From positions 1-64,000 of the forward strand of contig DIXP01000005.1 of assembly GCA_002436065.1 (NCBI GenBank): DNA of 64,000 nucleotides, in the 5' to 3' direction. The notes beneath the pieces were generated by a model. It saw only the letters and a program-made list of their open reading frames with translations, searched no databases and was not told the origin of the DNA. This document shows positions 16,046 through 25,900 of this stretch, in pieces. This DNA comes from Chloroflexi bacterium UBA6077. GTDB lineage: Bacteria; Chloroflexota; UBA6077. Position 1 is the first letter of the stretch; each line of letters begins with the position of its first letter. The position numbers and the translations under genes were made by a program.

Positions 16046-17806
16046 ATGGATCTTCGGCCTGGCACCGGTGGCAGGCCTTATGCTGGTGCGGCAATCGGAT
16101 CGGATGGTGTCCATGGTTCTGAACTCTCGCGCAATGATGCGACCAGCCGTGAGTTGAATGGAGTGAGGCTCGACGCGAAGTATGCCACGGATCGACTGTC
16201 TTCTCAACGCGTGGCGCGGGTTGGTCTTTGGCGAGAAGAGCCCAACCTGGTTTTCCTGTTCGGCTTCCTCTTCTATGCCCTGCTGGGTTGGGCGGGAGCT
16301 TATCTGGTAGAGACCTACAACTGGGATGGTGTGACTCGGATTGCTCAGGCCCACGGCGTAGTCTTCAGCCGCGATCCACATCTGGCCGCCCTGGGGTTCA
16401 TCTGGCCCCCACTACCGGCGCTGGCTGATCTACCCCTCGTCGTCCTTCTCAAGCCTCTTGGGTTGGTCCTTCTGGCCGGCCCCATGATGAGTTCCATCTA
16501 CGGTGCCTTTGGGTTGGCCATGCTTTGGGTCATCCTGAGGCGCTTGGGCCTGCCCCTCCACTGGCGGCTACTCTGGGTATCCTTCTTTGGTGTCCACAAG
16601 CTGGTTCTCCACAACAGCACCATGGGGCTGTCTGAGGCACCATTCATGGCGTTTCTGCTGCTGTCGCTCTATGGGTTTGTCGTGTGGGAGCAGGAACAGC
16701 AATCGGGCGGCCTCGTCTGGGCCGGGCTCGGGGCGGCGATGGCGGTCTACTGTCGATATGAGGCAGTGGCCTGGGCCGCGGTTGTGGTCGTTGCCATAAT
16801 CTGGCGGCTGCTAGTTCAGACCCGTAAGCTGTGGACGCAGACCGCTTCGGGGAGTGTTATCGCCTTCATAACTCCACCAGTGTGGATGCTCTCCCTTTGG
16901 GTGCTTTTCAACTGGCAGATAACTGGAAACCCCATATACTTTCTGGTTGGGCCCGGGTCCACCGCGACGACGCCTGACACCGCCCACATCGTGGGTCCAT
17001 CTCATCCTTTCTTCTACGCCCAGGGGTCCGTTGTGGGGTCTCTATCGCTGGTGCTGAGCCAGCTTGTCGAGCTGGGCCCACTACTCTTGCCGGCCTCGAT
17101 CCTGCTTGTTCTGATAGTCTTCAGGACACGAAGGTGGGACAACCTTGCATACCTGGCTTTAGGTTGGTCGATTGTCGGCTTTACATTTCTCATTGCCCTG
17201 CAGGGTGCGTTGCCTCCCTGGACCCGCTACTTCTTCTGGATAATCCCAGGAGGGGTGATAGTGGCTGCGTCGGCTTACCGCATCTGCCCCCCAAGCCGCT
17301 GGCGCGAATTGATGGCCTTTGCCGTCGCGCTGCTGCTGTTCGGACAGGCCGCGGTCCTGCATTTCCAGGCCTGGCCAAAGCTGGAGCAATTGCCTCTGCT
17401 GCAACGGGTGGTAGCTACGCTCGTAGTTGCTCCTGAGGCTGCCCACTATGCGGGTACCGGCGACCAACTGGACGAGTTTGTTGCGATTGCGGATTACCTA
17501 GACGCTCAGCCTCCAGGGAGACTGACCTTGATAGACGCCTCGGTCGGCTCGGGGATCGTGTTCTTTCTCGATCGACCCTGGGACCTGGCCATCACCACCG
17601 ATGCGGACTTCTTCCCGATTCTTCGCTCGCCAGTCGGTAGAGCCCGGCAGGTCCTAGTGCCTCTGCCTACGTTCGATTCCCGAGGACGGTCGGAGATACT
17701 GAAGGAGTACCCCAACATCTACGAGGGCAGCGAGCACTGGACTCGGCTATCTCATGAGTTCTCAGGACCCGGCGCGTGGCGGTTGCTTGAGATAGTGGAT
17801 CCCTGA
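16046..17806 (+). CDS. Multi-TM glycosyltransferase (GT-C fold), paralogue 2
   Basis: 586 residues. A soluble N-terminal stretch of about 65 residues precedes many membrane helices. It shares with the paralogues at 19127 and 21188 the segment HLAALGFIWPPLPALADLPL, then YCRYEAVAWAA, and a C-terminal soluble part ending in RLLEIVDP. GT-C enzymes of this kind (GT39/GT83-like) transfer sugars from polyprenyl phosphates on the outer side of the membrane; the donor and acceptor here are unknown. The ATG at 16046 follows GAGGGG. A GTG at 16037 in the same frame would overlap that box, so I did not use it. It is the only plus-strand member of the set and ends 2 bases from the convergent flippase gene. 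Confidence 0.7.
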   Translation: MDLRPGTGGRPYAGAAIGSDGVHGSELSRNDATSRELNGVRLDAKYATDRLSSQRVARVGLWREEPNLVFLFGFLFYALLGWAGAYLVETYNWDGVTRIAQAHGVVFSRDPHLAALGFIWPPLPALADLPLVVLLKPLGLVLLAGPMMSSIYGAFGLAMLWVILRRLGLPLHWRLLWVSFFGVHKLVLHNSTMGLSEAPFMAFLLLSLYGFVVWEQEQQSGGLVWAGLGAAMAVYCRYEAVAWAAVVVVAIIWRLLVQTRKLWTQTASGSVIAFITPPVWMLSLWVLFNWQITGNPIYFLVGPGSTATTPDTAHIVGPSHPFFYAQGSVVGSLSLVLSQLVELGPLLLPASILLVLIVFRTRRWDNLAYLALGWSIVGFTFLIALQGALPPWTRYFFWIIPGGVIVAASAYRICPPSRWRELMAFAVALLLFGQAAVLHFQAWPKLEQLPLLQRVVATLVVAPEAAHYAGTGDQLDEFVAIADYLDAQPPGRLTLIDASVGSGIVFFLDRPWDLAITTDADFFPILRSPVGRARQVLVPLPTFDSRGRSEILKEYPNIYEGSEHWTRLSHEFSGPGAWRLLEIVDP

Positions 17807-17808
17807 AG

Positions 17809-18840
17809 TCATCGCAGAGGATGGGGAACTGCGGCGGTAGCGGGCGATTCCTGCCACCCCATCAGAGGAAGCCCGCAGCGCCATAGAGAGAACACACCCA
17901 TCAGCCCGAGCGATAGTGTCATGGTCAGGTGGATCACGAGGGCGTATCCGAGGGATGCTTCCTTCGTCTCCCCAAAGGCCATCATGGAGAGCACCACCAG
18001 GTAGTGGAATACGCCCATGTAGCCTGGCGAGGAAGGAACCACCATTCCCATGCTGGTTGTGGCAGTGACCAGCATGGCTGCCCACAGCGGGACCTCCAGA
18101 TGGAAGGCCAGTTGTCCGAAGTAGAACATGAGCACCGTCACCAACCAGATCACCACGCTGTTGGCCACAACTCGCGTCATTGGCCCCGCACCCTTCAGCC
18201 CCTCTACGCCCAGGCACAGTGCATCTGCCCATTTCTCGATAGCGGGCTTGCCGGGGAAGCTGGGTAACGAGCTCAGGCCACGAAGGAAGATGCCCCGCCC
18301 CTTGGGGTAGGCGATTAGCAGGCAGAAGAGCAGCAGGACCAAGCCTCCCGCCCCCACCAGCAGCCCCGACCTGGCGACCCAATCGGGCAGAGCTGCCATC
18401 GGGAGGACTATCGCTAGAAGAAGGGCAAGTACGACCAGGTCCAGGGTTCGATCCACGGCCACGGTAGAGAGGACGGTCATCACGTTGATGCTCTCCATCC
18501 TGGCGAGAAGGGAGGCCCGAGCCAACTCCCCCAGCCGACCCGGCAGCACCGTGTTGACCAGGTATCCTATGGAGATGCCGTAAAACACGTTCGGAGGGGA
18601 CGTTCGCTTAGCCGGCAGCAGAAGCATCTGCCATCTCTGCACCTTGAGGGCCACGGCTCCCATGAGGGCTAAGAACGAGAGCAACAGCCACCGGTAGTCG
18701 GCGCTGCGTAGTGCAACCCAGAATCGGTCCCATTCGACGTTCCACAGGAGCAGCGCGAGAGACGCTGCCGACACGACCAGACCGGGCGCCAACTTGATCC
18801 ACCGTTGCCAATCTGCTTGCCTCTGCGCCACCGAGCCCAT
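17809..18840 (-). CDS. Lysylphosphatidylglycerol synthase TM-region / flippase-like membrane protein
   Basis: 343 residues with about eight hydrophobic helices. The sequence shows the UPF0104/LPG_synthase_TM (AglD-type) landmarks: LLLSFLALMGAVALKVQRW, YLVNTVLPGRLGELARASLL, STVAVDRTLDLVVL and MVVPSSPGYMGVFHYLVVL. Such proteins often accompany polyprenyl-linked sugar transfer and are thought to translocate lipid-linked intermediates. It is the last gene of the minus-strand polysaccharide run, separated from the preceding glycosyltransferase by 286 bases. The ATG at 18840 has AAGGGAG upstream; a TTG at 18861 in the same frame lacks one. The GTAGTAGA element (19025-19033) sits upstream. Confidence 0.8.
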   Translation of the reverse strand: MGSVAQRQADWQRWIKLAPGLVVSAASLALLLWNVEWDRFWVALRSADYRWLLLSFLALMGAVALKVQRWQMLLLPAKRTSPPNVFYGISIGYLVNTVLPGRLGELARASLLARMESINVMTVLSTVAVDRTLDLVVLALLLAIVLPMAALPDWVARSGLLVGAGGLVLLLFCLLIAYPKGRGIFLRGLSSLPSFPGKPAIEKWADALCLGVEGLKGAGPMTRVVANSVVIWLVTVLMFYFGQLAFHLEVPLWAAMLVTATTSMGMVVPSSPGYMGVFHYLVVLSMMAFGETKEASLGYALVIHLTMTLSLGLMGVFSLWRCGLPLMGWQESPATAAVPHPLR

Positions 18841-19024
18841 ATTCCCAATGTCTCCCTTCAACTGGGTCTGACTCCGCGATCGTGGCCGCGTTGCGCACGC
18901 CTATCGCGGTTACTCCTGCGCCGATCCCCGGACGATCCGGACTGGTTACATGGGCGGCCATAGGATAATGTGGTCGGCAATCCACCTCGATCCCACCGAT
19001 ACCGACAACCGACCGCTGCAGTCT

Positions 19025-19033
19025 TCTACTACA
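19025..19033 (-). promoter_or_regulatory. TGTAGTAGA element, site 4
   Basis: Minus-strand TGTAGTAGA, 185 bases upstream of the flippase-like gene and in the same orientation as that gene. Confidence 0.3.
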
Positions 19034-19126
19034 TAATCCGGCAATGGTTCTCTTGCGCCAATGGCTATTGGTCCTTGCCGCTGGTCCTGAACATGGACGG
19101 CCCTGGTCCTAGGGTGAACAGCCCTT

Positions 19127-20914
19127 TCATCGCCCGGGCGACGCTACAACCCGGAGCAGTCTCCACTGTCCCCAGTCCTGCTCCACTCGAGCGAAGGACA
19201 TGGATCCCATGAAGATGCTGTAGTATCGGTTATTGATTGCGTCCAACGTCCCCAGTCCCTCTGGTTTGGGCACGAGGATGTAGTCCACCTTGCCATGGGG
19301 ATTATTGAGGGTCTCCTGGAAGTCGGGATCGACCCCCGCGACGAAGAGGTCGGTGCCTCCTGCCATCCGAATCAACTCTAGTCCAGAGAAGTCGTCCAGC
19401 AGGACGCTTCGCTTTCCGGCATGCTCCTTCAGATAGGCAAGTATCCGCTGCTCCACTGCATCAGACCGTTCCACCCGCGTGTCAGTCAGCGCCGCCCTTG
19501 CCGCCGGGAATTCCTCGCGCCCAATTGATGGATCAAGCATCGCGATGCCTGTCAACAAGCCGCCTGGGATGGAGAGGACGAGGAACGTCCCAACCAGCTG
19601 CCGAGAGAGCTTCTGGGAGAACAGTCCCGGACGCGTCAGCAGCGGTATGCCGATGGCCAAGCCTGGAACGGCGTAGATGAAGAACCTGAACCAACCGTAG
19701 GATTGACCCTGGAACTGGTTCAGCCAGCCGAAAGCCAGCAGCGAAGCCGGTAGCAGCAGCAGCCCGAACGCAGTGGCATCCAGTCGGAGCAGCGCCGCTA
19801 CAGTAACGAGGAGCACTACTGGCAGGTAGGCAGGGGCCATAAGCACGATGCGCTCGGCCACGTAAAGTGTGGTCAAGACTGGGTTGTGGGTGAGGACTGC
19901 CAGTTCCTTGGGGAAGAACGCTATCTGAGCCAGGTTGGAATATGCCCCTCGATAGAAGTACAGCGGGTCTCCCATAATGCTGTAGTTGAGTTGGACCCAT
20001 ACTAGCAGCGCGTAGACTGGCGGCGCCAAGTAGGCTAGCAGTTCGCCCCCAACCCTAGCCCTGCTAGCACCGTGGCGGAGGTTTACGAGCGTTACCGCGA
20101 CCGCACCGGCGGCTACCAAACCGAAGCCCTCGTATCGGGTCATGACCGCAGATCCAGCGCCACACCCTAGAAGGATCACATAGCGGGATTGGCCACATCG
20201 GCACCACCGCAGGAAGCTGTAACACATCCAGAGCATCACGCAGATGAGCATCGCCTCGCTCATACCGTTGGCGCCGTACATCAGTATCATGGGGTTCAGT
20301 TGGAAGAGTGCTAGCAAGGCCCATCTCGTTCGTCGGCTCGTACGTAGGATCCTCAGTATCCCATCCAGGAGGGCGAAGGCGACGGCCATGCAGAGGGCAG
20401 ACTGCAACCCACCGGCCAGGCCGGTCTGGGCTAACGGTTTCCACAGCACTAGTGGCAGCTGAACCACGGTCGGGAGGGGCATCCAAACGAAACCAATGGC
20501 CGCTAGATGGGGAGCCCCGTATCCCCAGAACACGTAGAGCGCATGCATGGTGCGGGCAATCGAGTCTACGAAGATGTACTCGACGCGCAGGAATAGGTGG
20601 GTGGCAAGGGCGCAATTGAGGACAAGGGCGAACAGAAACAGGCGAAGGCTTGGCAGCCTCGCCTCTGCAATGAACGTATCGATGTGGTCCCAGCTGCGGC
20701 GGCCAGGGAATACGCCGGAATGCTCCTTTGAATCTGCCCCGATTGCCGGCCCCAGGCTGCCCTGGACGTCCCGCCGACGGGATTCTCCTCGGGCGGGGTA
20801 AAGAGTGCGTCGCTCCGCGCCGGGTGCCCTGGACGGTGGACTCTGCTCCATTGACACCTGTGCCTGTTCTCCCGCGTCGCCGACCATTCTCGGTCGAACG
20901 ATGCGTGGCTGCAT
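19127..20914 (-). CDS. Multi-TM glycosyltransferase (GT-C fold), paralogue 3
   Basis: 595 residues. About 85 N-terminal residues are polar and poorly conserved, then ten or more membrane helices follow. Diagnostic segments shared with the paralogues are APHLAAIGFVWMPLPTVVQL, MTRYEGFGLVAAGAV and the C-terminal VDYILVPKPEGLGT. The C-terminal 130 residues are soluble and probably extracytoplasmic. It follows the remnant gene at 20916 by a single base (stop TAG, then C, then ATG), with AGGAAACGG upstream, so it sits within the same transcript as the GT2 synthase. A polyprenyl-phosphate sugar donor is inferred from the fold only. Confidence 0.7.
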   Translation of the reverse strand: MQPRIVRPRMVGDAGEQAQVSMEQSPPSRAPGAERRTLYPARGESRRRDVQGSLGPAIGADSKEHSGVFPGRRSWDHIDTFIAEARLPSLRLFLFALVLNCALATHLFLRVEYIFVDSIARTMHALYVFWGYGAPHLAAIGFVWMPLPTVVQLPLVLWKPLAQTGLAGGLQSALCMAVAFALLDGILRILRTSRRTRWALLALFQLNPMILMYGANGMSEAMLICVMLWMCYSFLRWCRCGQSRYVILLGCGAGSAVMTRYEGFGLVAAGAVAVTLVNLRHGASRARVGGELLAYLAPPVYALLVWVQLNYSIMGDPLYFYRGAYSNLAQIAFFPKELAVLTHNPVLTTLYVAERIVLMAPAYLPVVLLVTVAALLRLDATAFGLLLLPASLLAFGWLNQFQGQSYGWFRFFIYAVPGLAIGIPLLTRPGLFSQKLSRQLVGTFLVLSIPGGLLTGIAMLDPSIGREEFPAARAALTDTRVERSDAVEQRILAYLKEHAGKRSVLLDDFSGLELIRMAGGTDLFVAGVDPDFQETLNNPHGKVDYILVPKPEGLGTLDAINNRYYSIFMGSMSFARVEQDWGQWRLLRVVASPGR

Positions 20915-20915
20915 G

Positions 20916-21191
20916 CTAGCCGTTTCCTAGATGGCCGTGGCCGACAGGCTGACAGGAGTCGACGGGATTCCCCACCAGGACACTGGCAACGCGGGTTCTT
21001 GAGCGCACCACGTGGAATCCCTGCCACCAGGCGCGGGCCAGGTAGCCAGCGGCTTCGATCACGATGCCGGCCGACATCGTGGACTTCCCCAACAGGACGT
21101 CCAGGGCAGGATCCTGTGCCAGGACCCTCTCGACTATCGATTGGATGGTTTCAGCCTCGTTATAGGTCGGGATCACCACAAGGGCTTTCAT
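20916..21191 (-). pseudogene. Internally deleted polyprenol-phosphate mannosyltransferase (DPM1-like GT2)
   Basis: 91 residues. The first 33 (MKALVVIPTYNEAETIQSIV ... LDVL) are the perfect N-terminus of a dolichol/polyprenol-phosphate mannosyltransferase. The next residues should be VVDDxSPDGTG, but the sequence jumps to LGKSTMSAGIVIEAAGYLAR, which matches the far C-terminal GxSKMSxxIVxEA motif of the same family. About 180 codons containing the DxD catalytic site are therefore missing while the frame is kept. The start overlaps the upstream stop as ATGA, so it is still translationally coupled. It cannot be catalytic. It implies that the cluster once made its own lipid-linked sugar donor for the GT-C enzymes. 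Confidence 0.75.
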
Positions 21192-22906
21192 CTTCGAAGG
21201 CCTCCTTCCGAGCTGGTCTCGATGACCTTGTAGAGCCTCCAGGCTGAGCCGCTGCGACCTGGGAACTCCTTCTCCAGGGAGAGAAAGGGAGTGCCGTGCT
21301 CGAAGACGTCGGGGAACGCCTCGATGATCCTATTTACGTCGCCTCCCACCCTAGGCACCAACACATAGTCGGCTATTCCCACCGGATTCCCGATTATCTC
21401 GATGAACTCGGGGTTTCGAGTGGTGATGAAGCGGTCGAACTGCTGAGTGAGCAGGATGATGTAGTCGGCCTGGAGGTCGTCGGTGAGGACCTTCTTGTCT
21501 CTTGGCAGGCGCGAGAGGTACTGAGAGACCTCCCGCTCTGCAGCTAGGTTGTCCACCCGCTGGCCGTCCACCACCGCCCGGACGAAGTTCATCTCGTCTT
21601 CCTGATGGATAGTCGGCGAACTGATGCCGTAGAGGGTAATCGTGGAGGATGCGGCAATCGCCAGCAGCAGGGCTGTTCCCCAGAACGCGTTCCGCGCGGA
21701 ACGCATAGCTGGCTTCAGGGCGTGGGCAAGGCCGATGACTGAAAAGGGGATCACATATATGAAGAACCGGGTCCATCCGAAGCTCTGGCCCGCGGCCAGC
21801 AGCCCTACCTGAAAGAGTGGAAACGAAAGAGTCACTAGGAAGATGCTCATCGCGAAGGCGTCGCGTCGCCTGAGGGCCAGGAAGAGCAGCAGACTCTCCG
21901 CTAGATAGAATGCGGGGAACAGCAGGGCCAGCGCGGTTGCGCAGTAGGCCAGGCTCGCCAGCACATTGCCTCGGAGAGTTCCGAATAGTTGGCTCGAAGT
22001 GGCCAACGCCGCGGACTGCTGGACGTTGGACCCCCTGCCAAACATGAAGTAGAGCGGATCGCCCATGATCGTCCAGTTTGCGAAGAGCCACAGCAGTATG
22101 GCATATACGAAGGGTGATAGGTAGGCCAGGGAGTAACCCTCGATCACCATCATTCCCTGAGGGTTTGCGGTCATCTTCCCTCGCCGGCCAAGCGCGACGA
22201 AGATGCCGAGCCTGCGGCCTCGCGCCAACAGGGCGATCAACAGCACCAGAAACATGACCATCCCGAAGGAAGCCCCCTCATATCGGGACAGGAAGGTCAG
22301 GCCTGCCAACAGACCCATGGCTGCCACCGCGAAGACCCCGTTGGCATGGGCCAACTCGTCCCAAAGCCGTTGAAAGTAGTACCAGCAGGCCAGGGCCAGG
22401 ACGACCAGGATCATCTCCGTCATGCCGTTGATGGAGTAGTAGAAGATCAGGATGTTGCCCTGGTACAGCAGTAGCAGGGACCATCGTAACAGCCGCTCGG
22501 GGATGAACCGGCAGAGGATGCGGTTCATCAACAGCAGCGACAGGGCGCCGCATAGCACGCTCACGATAGGGCCGGCGAAGCCCTCTATCAGCAGCGGCTT
22601 GTAGAGGGCCAGAGGGAGCTGCAGCAGCGATGGGAAGGGCGCCCATATGAAGCCGATGTTGGCCAACCTCGGCACCTGGTCGTACAGTACGATGGCGGCG
22701 TTGTAGGTCCTGGAGAGGGCGTCGCCCTGGAGTATCCGATAGTGGAAGGTGAGTAGCCCAGCCCAAACCATCAGGACGAGGAGTGCCATCGTGAACAACA
22801 CCACCTGTTCCCATGGGGAAGGGACCGTCTGGGTTGCCTCCTCGGACTCCCTTTCGAGCCAGTCCGAGGCTTGCCGCTCCTCCACTACTGCCTGTGCTGC
22901 CTGCAA
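21188..22906 (-). CDS. Multi-TM glycosyltransferase (GT-C fold), paralogue 4
   Basis: 572 residues. A short polar N-terminus is followed by the first helix (VVLFTMALLVLMVWAGLLTF), then VPRLANIGFIWAPFPSLLQL, LSRYEGASFGMVMF and a soluble C-terminal domain with ADYVLVPRVGGDVN and SAWRLYKVIE. This is the same architecture as the genes at 9351, 16046 and 19127. It starts with TTG (22906), 12 bases after the stop of the GT2 synthase, with GAGG at a good distance. Its stop overlaps the next start as ATGA. The tight packing argues that it works on the product or precursor of the same polysaccharide pathway. Confidence 0.7.
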   Translation of the reverse strand: MQAAQAVVEERQASDWLERESEEATQTVPSPWEQVVLFTMALLVLMVWAGLLTFHYRILQGDALSRTYNAAIVLYDQVPRLANIGFIWAPFPSLLQLPLALYKPLLIEGFAGPIVSVLCGALSLLLMNRILCRFIPERLLRWSLLLLYQGNILIFYYSINGMTEMILVVLALACWYYFQRLWDELAHANGVFAVAAMGLLAGLTFLSRYEGASFGMVMFLVLLIALLARGRRLGIFVALGRRGKMTANPQGMMVIEGYSLAYLSPFVYAILLWLFANWTIMGDPLYFMFGRGSNVQQSAALATSSQLFGTLRGNVLASLAYCATALALLFPAFYLAESLLLFLALRRRDAFAMSIFLVTLSFPLFQVGLLAAGQSFGWTRFFIYVIPFSVIGLAHALKPAMRSARNAFWGTALLLAIAASSTITLYGISSPTIHQEDEMNFVRAVVDGQRVDNLAAEREVSQYLSRLPRDKKVLTDDLQADYIILLTQQFDRFITTRNPEFIEIIGNPVGIADYVLVPRVGGDVNRIIEAFPDVFEHGTPFLSLEKEFPGRSGSAWRLYKVIETSSEGGLRR

Positions 22907-22918
22907 ATCAGAGCCTCG

Positions 22919-25900
22919 TTACTTGGTCTCTCGGGCGGCGGCGACGGAAATCGCCTGGCCGATCTCGCCCCGATATAGACCGTGTTTCGTCTTTTCCCAG
23001 TAGGACGCCTTGTAGAAAAGCTGGATGAAGCCCTTCCACGCTCCGATGCTCATCAGGGCCCAGTAGAGGGGGCTAATCAGGGCGTACTTCACCATATCGT
23101 AGTAGCGCCGCCGCATGCACCCCGCGACGTTGGTGTACATGAAAGCAAAGTTGCCGAAGTAGAGCGCCAGGGACCCCAGGTAGAAGATGGGCCTGGGGAA
23201 TATCTGCTGGATCAGCTCCCAGTGGGTCAGGAACCATGCGGCGGTCAGCGCCCAGTAGATGGGGTTCATCAAGAACCCGAAGAAGGTCCCTCCTATCACC
23301 ATATTGAAGCTGAAAAACTGGTAGAAGCCGATCTCCCTGGCCAGCTTGACGGGATGGCGCATGTGAACCAGCCAGGTCTGGACGTATCCCTTGACCCAGC
23401 GCGATCGCTGCCTGATCCAGTTGTAGACCTCGGAGTTGGCCTCTTCGTAGGTCGTGGAGTCAATTACAGCGGTCTTCCCGCCTGCCTTGAACAGCCGCAC
23501 GCCCAGGTCCGCGTCCTCGGTGACGTTATAGGGATCCCACGCCCCCAGGGCCTTGAGCTGCGCCGTCCGGAAGTGGTTGGAGGTGCCACCCAGCGGAATA
23601 GGGGAGTTACTGGCGTCCAACCCCGGAATGAACAGGTCGAACCACATCGAGTACTCGGTAGTGAACCACCGAGTCAGTAGATTCTGGTCGCGGTTATAGT
23701 AGTTCAGCTTCGCCTGTATGCATGCTACGTGCTCGCCCGCCTTCCGGAAAGCCGCGACCGCCATCTTCAGCTGGTTGGGATCCGGCACATCCTCGGCGTC
23801 ATAGATCACGGTGTACTCGCCTTCAGCATGGATCAAGCCGTAGTTGCAGGCCTTTGGCTTGCCCTTGGGCAGGCCGTGGGGCACCACGAGCGGCTTGAAG
23901 TGGGCTGGCAATTCGGTCTTGCTGACTACCTCGATGGTCTCGGTATCGTCCTCTTCCAGCAGCAGCTTCACATCGAGCTTGGTCTTCGGATAGTCCATGG
24001 CATCGATGGCTCGCACCAGGGTTGGAAGCACCTCGGACTCGCGATAGAGGGGTATCAGGACGGTATAGATCGGCAGATCCCGCTCATCCATTTCCCCAAT
24101 CTCGTCCAGGGCTACGTCCACCTCCAGTTTGTGGGACAGAGCCTTGTATATGAGGTAGAACTTGTAGGTGGAGAAGCACAGGTAGAAGAGGGTGCTCGCC
24201 GAGACCATGAAGGTGATGAATGCGATGGGTACGATGATCAGCAGTAGCAGCGACACCGCCGCCACTCCGATGAAGAAGACCTTCTGTCGGCGGGTAAGCA
24301 CCCTCGATGCGGACTCGTCGGGATAGCGGTACACCAGGTCGTTGGCGCTGGTCCAGAGGTACTCATCGCGATAGAGGCCCTCCAGGGCGTGCTCCAGCTC
24401 GTCGTCGGTGGTGATTACCGGTTCCACATGGCATTGGGTGAGCTGCTCCACATCCTTGACGGCGTCGGTGTCCAGGGGGTCGGTCATCGCCAGGGTCAGG
24501 ACGCCATTTCGCCTGGACAGGGGCAGCACCCCTTTCTGTCTGCAGAGGTTCTCCGGAATGATCCGGGCGATTTCATCGGAGATCTCCACCCCAGAGAGGG
24601 TGAAGTAGGGTAGGTTCATCTGCTCGGAGAGGCAGGTCACAAGCTGGTCCTGCGTGACGTGGCCGAGGCTCATCAGCGCCTTGCCCAACCGAACTCCGGT
24701 GTTGCGATGGAGTTCCAGCCCTTCCTGTAGCTGCCGGCGGCCAATGTAGTCGGTCTCAACCAGGAGGTCCCCGAGGGTCCTACGGTTGTGAACCCGGCGG
24801 ATCGCTTCCGTGATCCGAGACCTGTTGGCAATGTGAATCGAAATGGGAGCCTTGAGCAGCTCCTCAACGGCGAGGCGAGCGGCCTCCTCGACCGGGATCG
24901 CGAACGCCACCATGATGGTGTTCCCGTCCTGCCGGAATGGGATGGCCCCGTAACGTCGAGCGGCTTCTTCGGGGAGGCGCTGCGCGAGTTCCGAGTCTAC
25001 AGGCTCGATCCACTTCAGCACCTGCTGCTGACGCCCCAAGCCGTCGATGACGGTCGATGGTTCCATCCGGTAGGCCAGCTCCACCGTGGGCATGCGCAGG
25101 AACTGAGACAGGGCCTCGGCCATCTGCTGTTCGGTGAGGTATCCAAGGGCCGTCACGGCCATGTCGAATGGCAGACCGGTGTGCAACTGTTGGGCCCACG
25201 CCTGGAATAACTGGTCTCGGCTGATCAGCCGCTTCTTCACCAGTTCATCCCCAAAGGACTGCAGCTCCTGGCTGATGGCGGACAGGTCCACGCGGTAGAG
25301 GCGGTCAATGGTCTCGGCAAGAGCCTCCTCTCCGGCGAGGATCGGCCGCACATGGAGTCCCGTGTGCTGCTGGACGGCCTGAATGGCCGACTCCTGTTGT
25401 GGGTTCGACAGGGCCAGGGAGAGCATCTGCCCTTCCCTGTAGAGGGGCAGGACTCCATGTTGGCGCGCCAGCGGTTCGGGCAAGAGGTTGAGGGTCTCAG
25501 ACTTGATGTTGTAGCGAGGAGCCGTGACCGAGGGCATCTGACGGTGGAGGGCTAGCAGCTCTGCCAGACCTTCCCCATCCAGCAGATCCAACTCGATCAG
25601 GCAGGCTTCCAATGGGCGGCCGTTCTTCTGCTGGAGATCCAGTGCCTCGGCCACCTGCCCTGCAGCAAGCCGACCGCTCCTGACGATGAACTCGGGGAAG
25701 GGGAGTTGCCTTGAAGCCTCGGTATCCTGAGGGGAACCGTAGGCCAGGGTGATGGCCTCCTCCAGGCCGGCCTGGGTGCACATCAATAGACGAATCGGCT
25801 GCCCAATGAGGAATCGGAGCATCTCGCGCGTGTCCTCGTCCCCTGGGTCTACCGTGGCTATCTCTACATAACGCTTGGCTCTGCGCAGGACGATGAAGCG

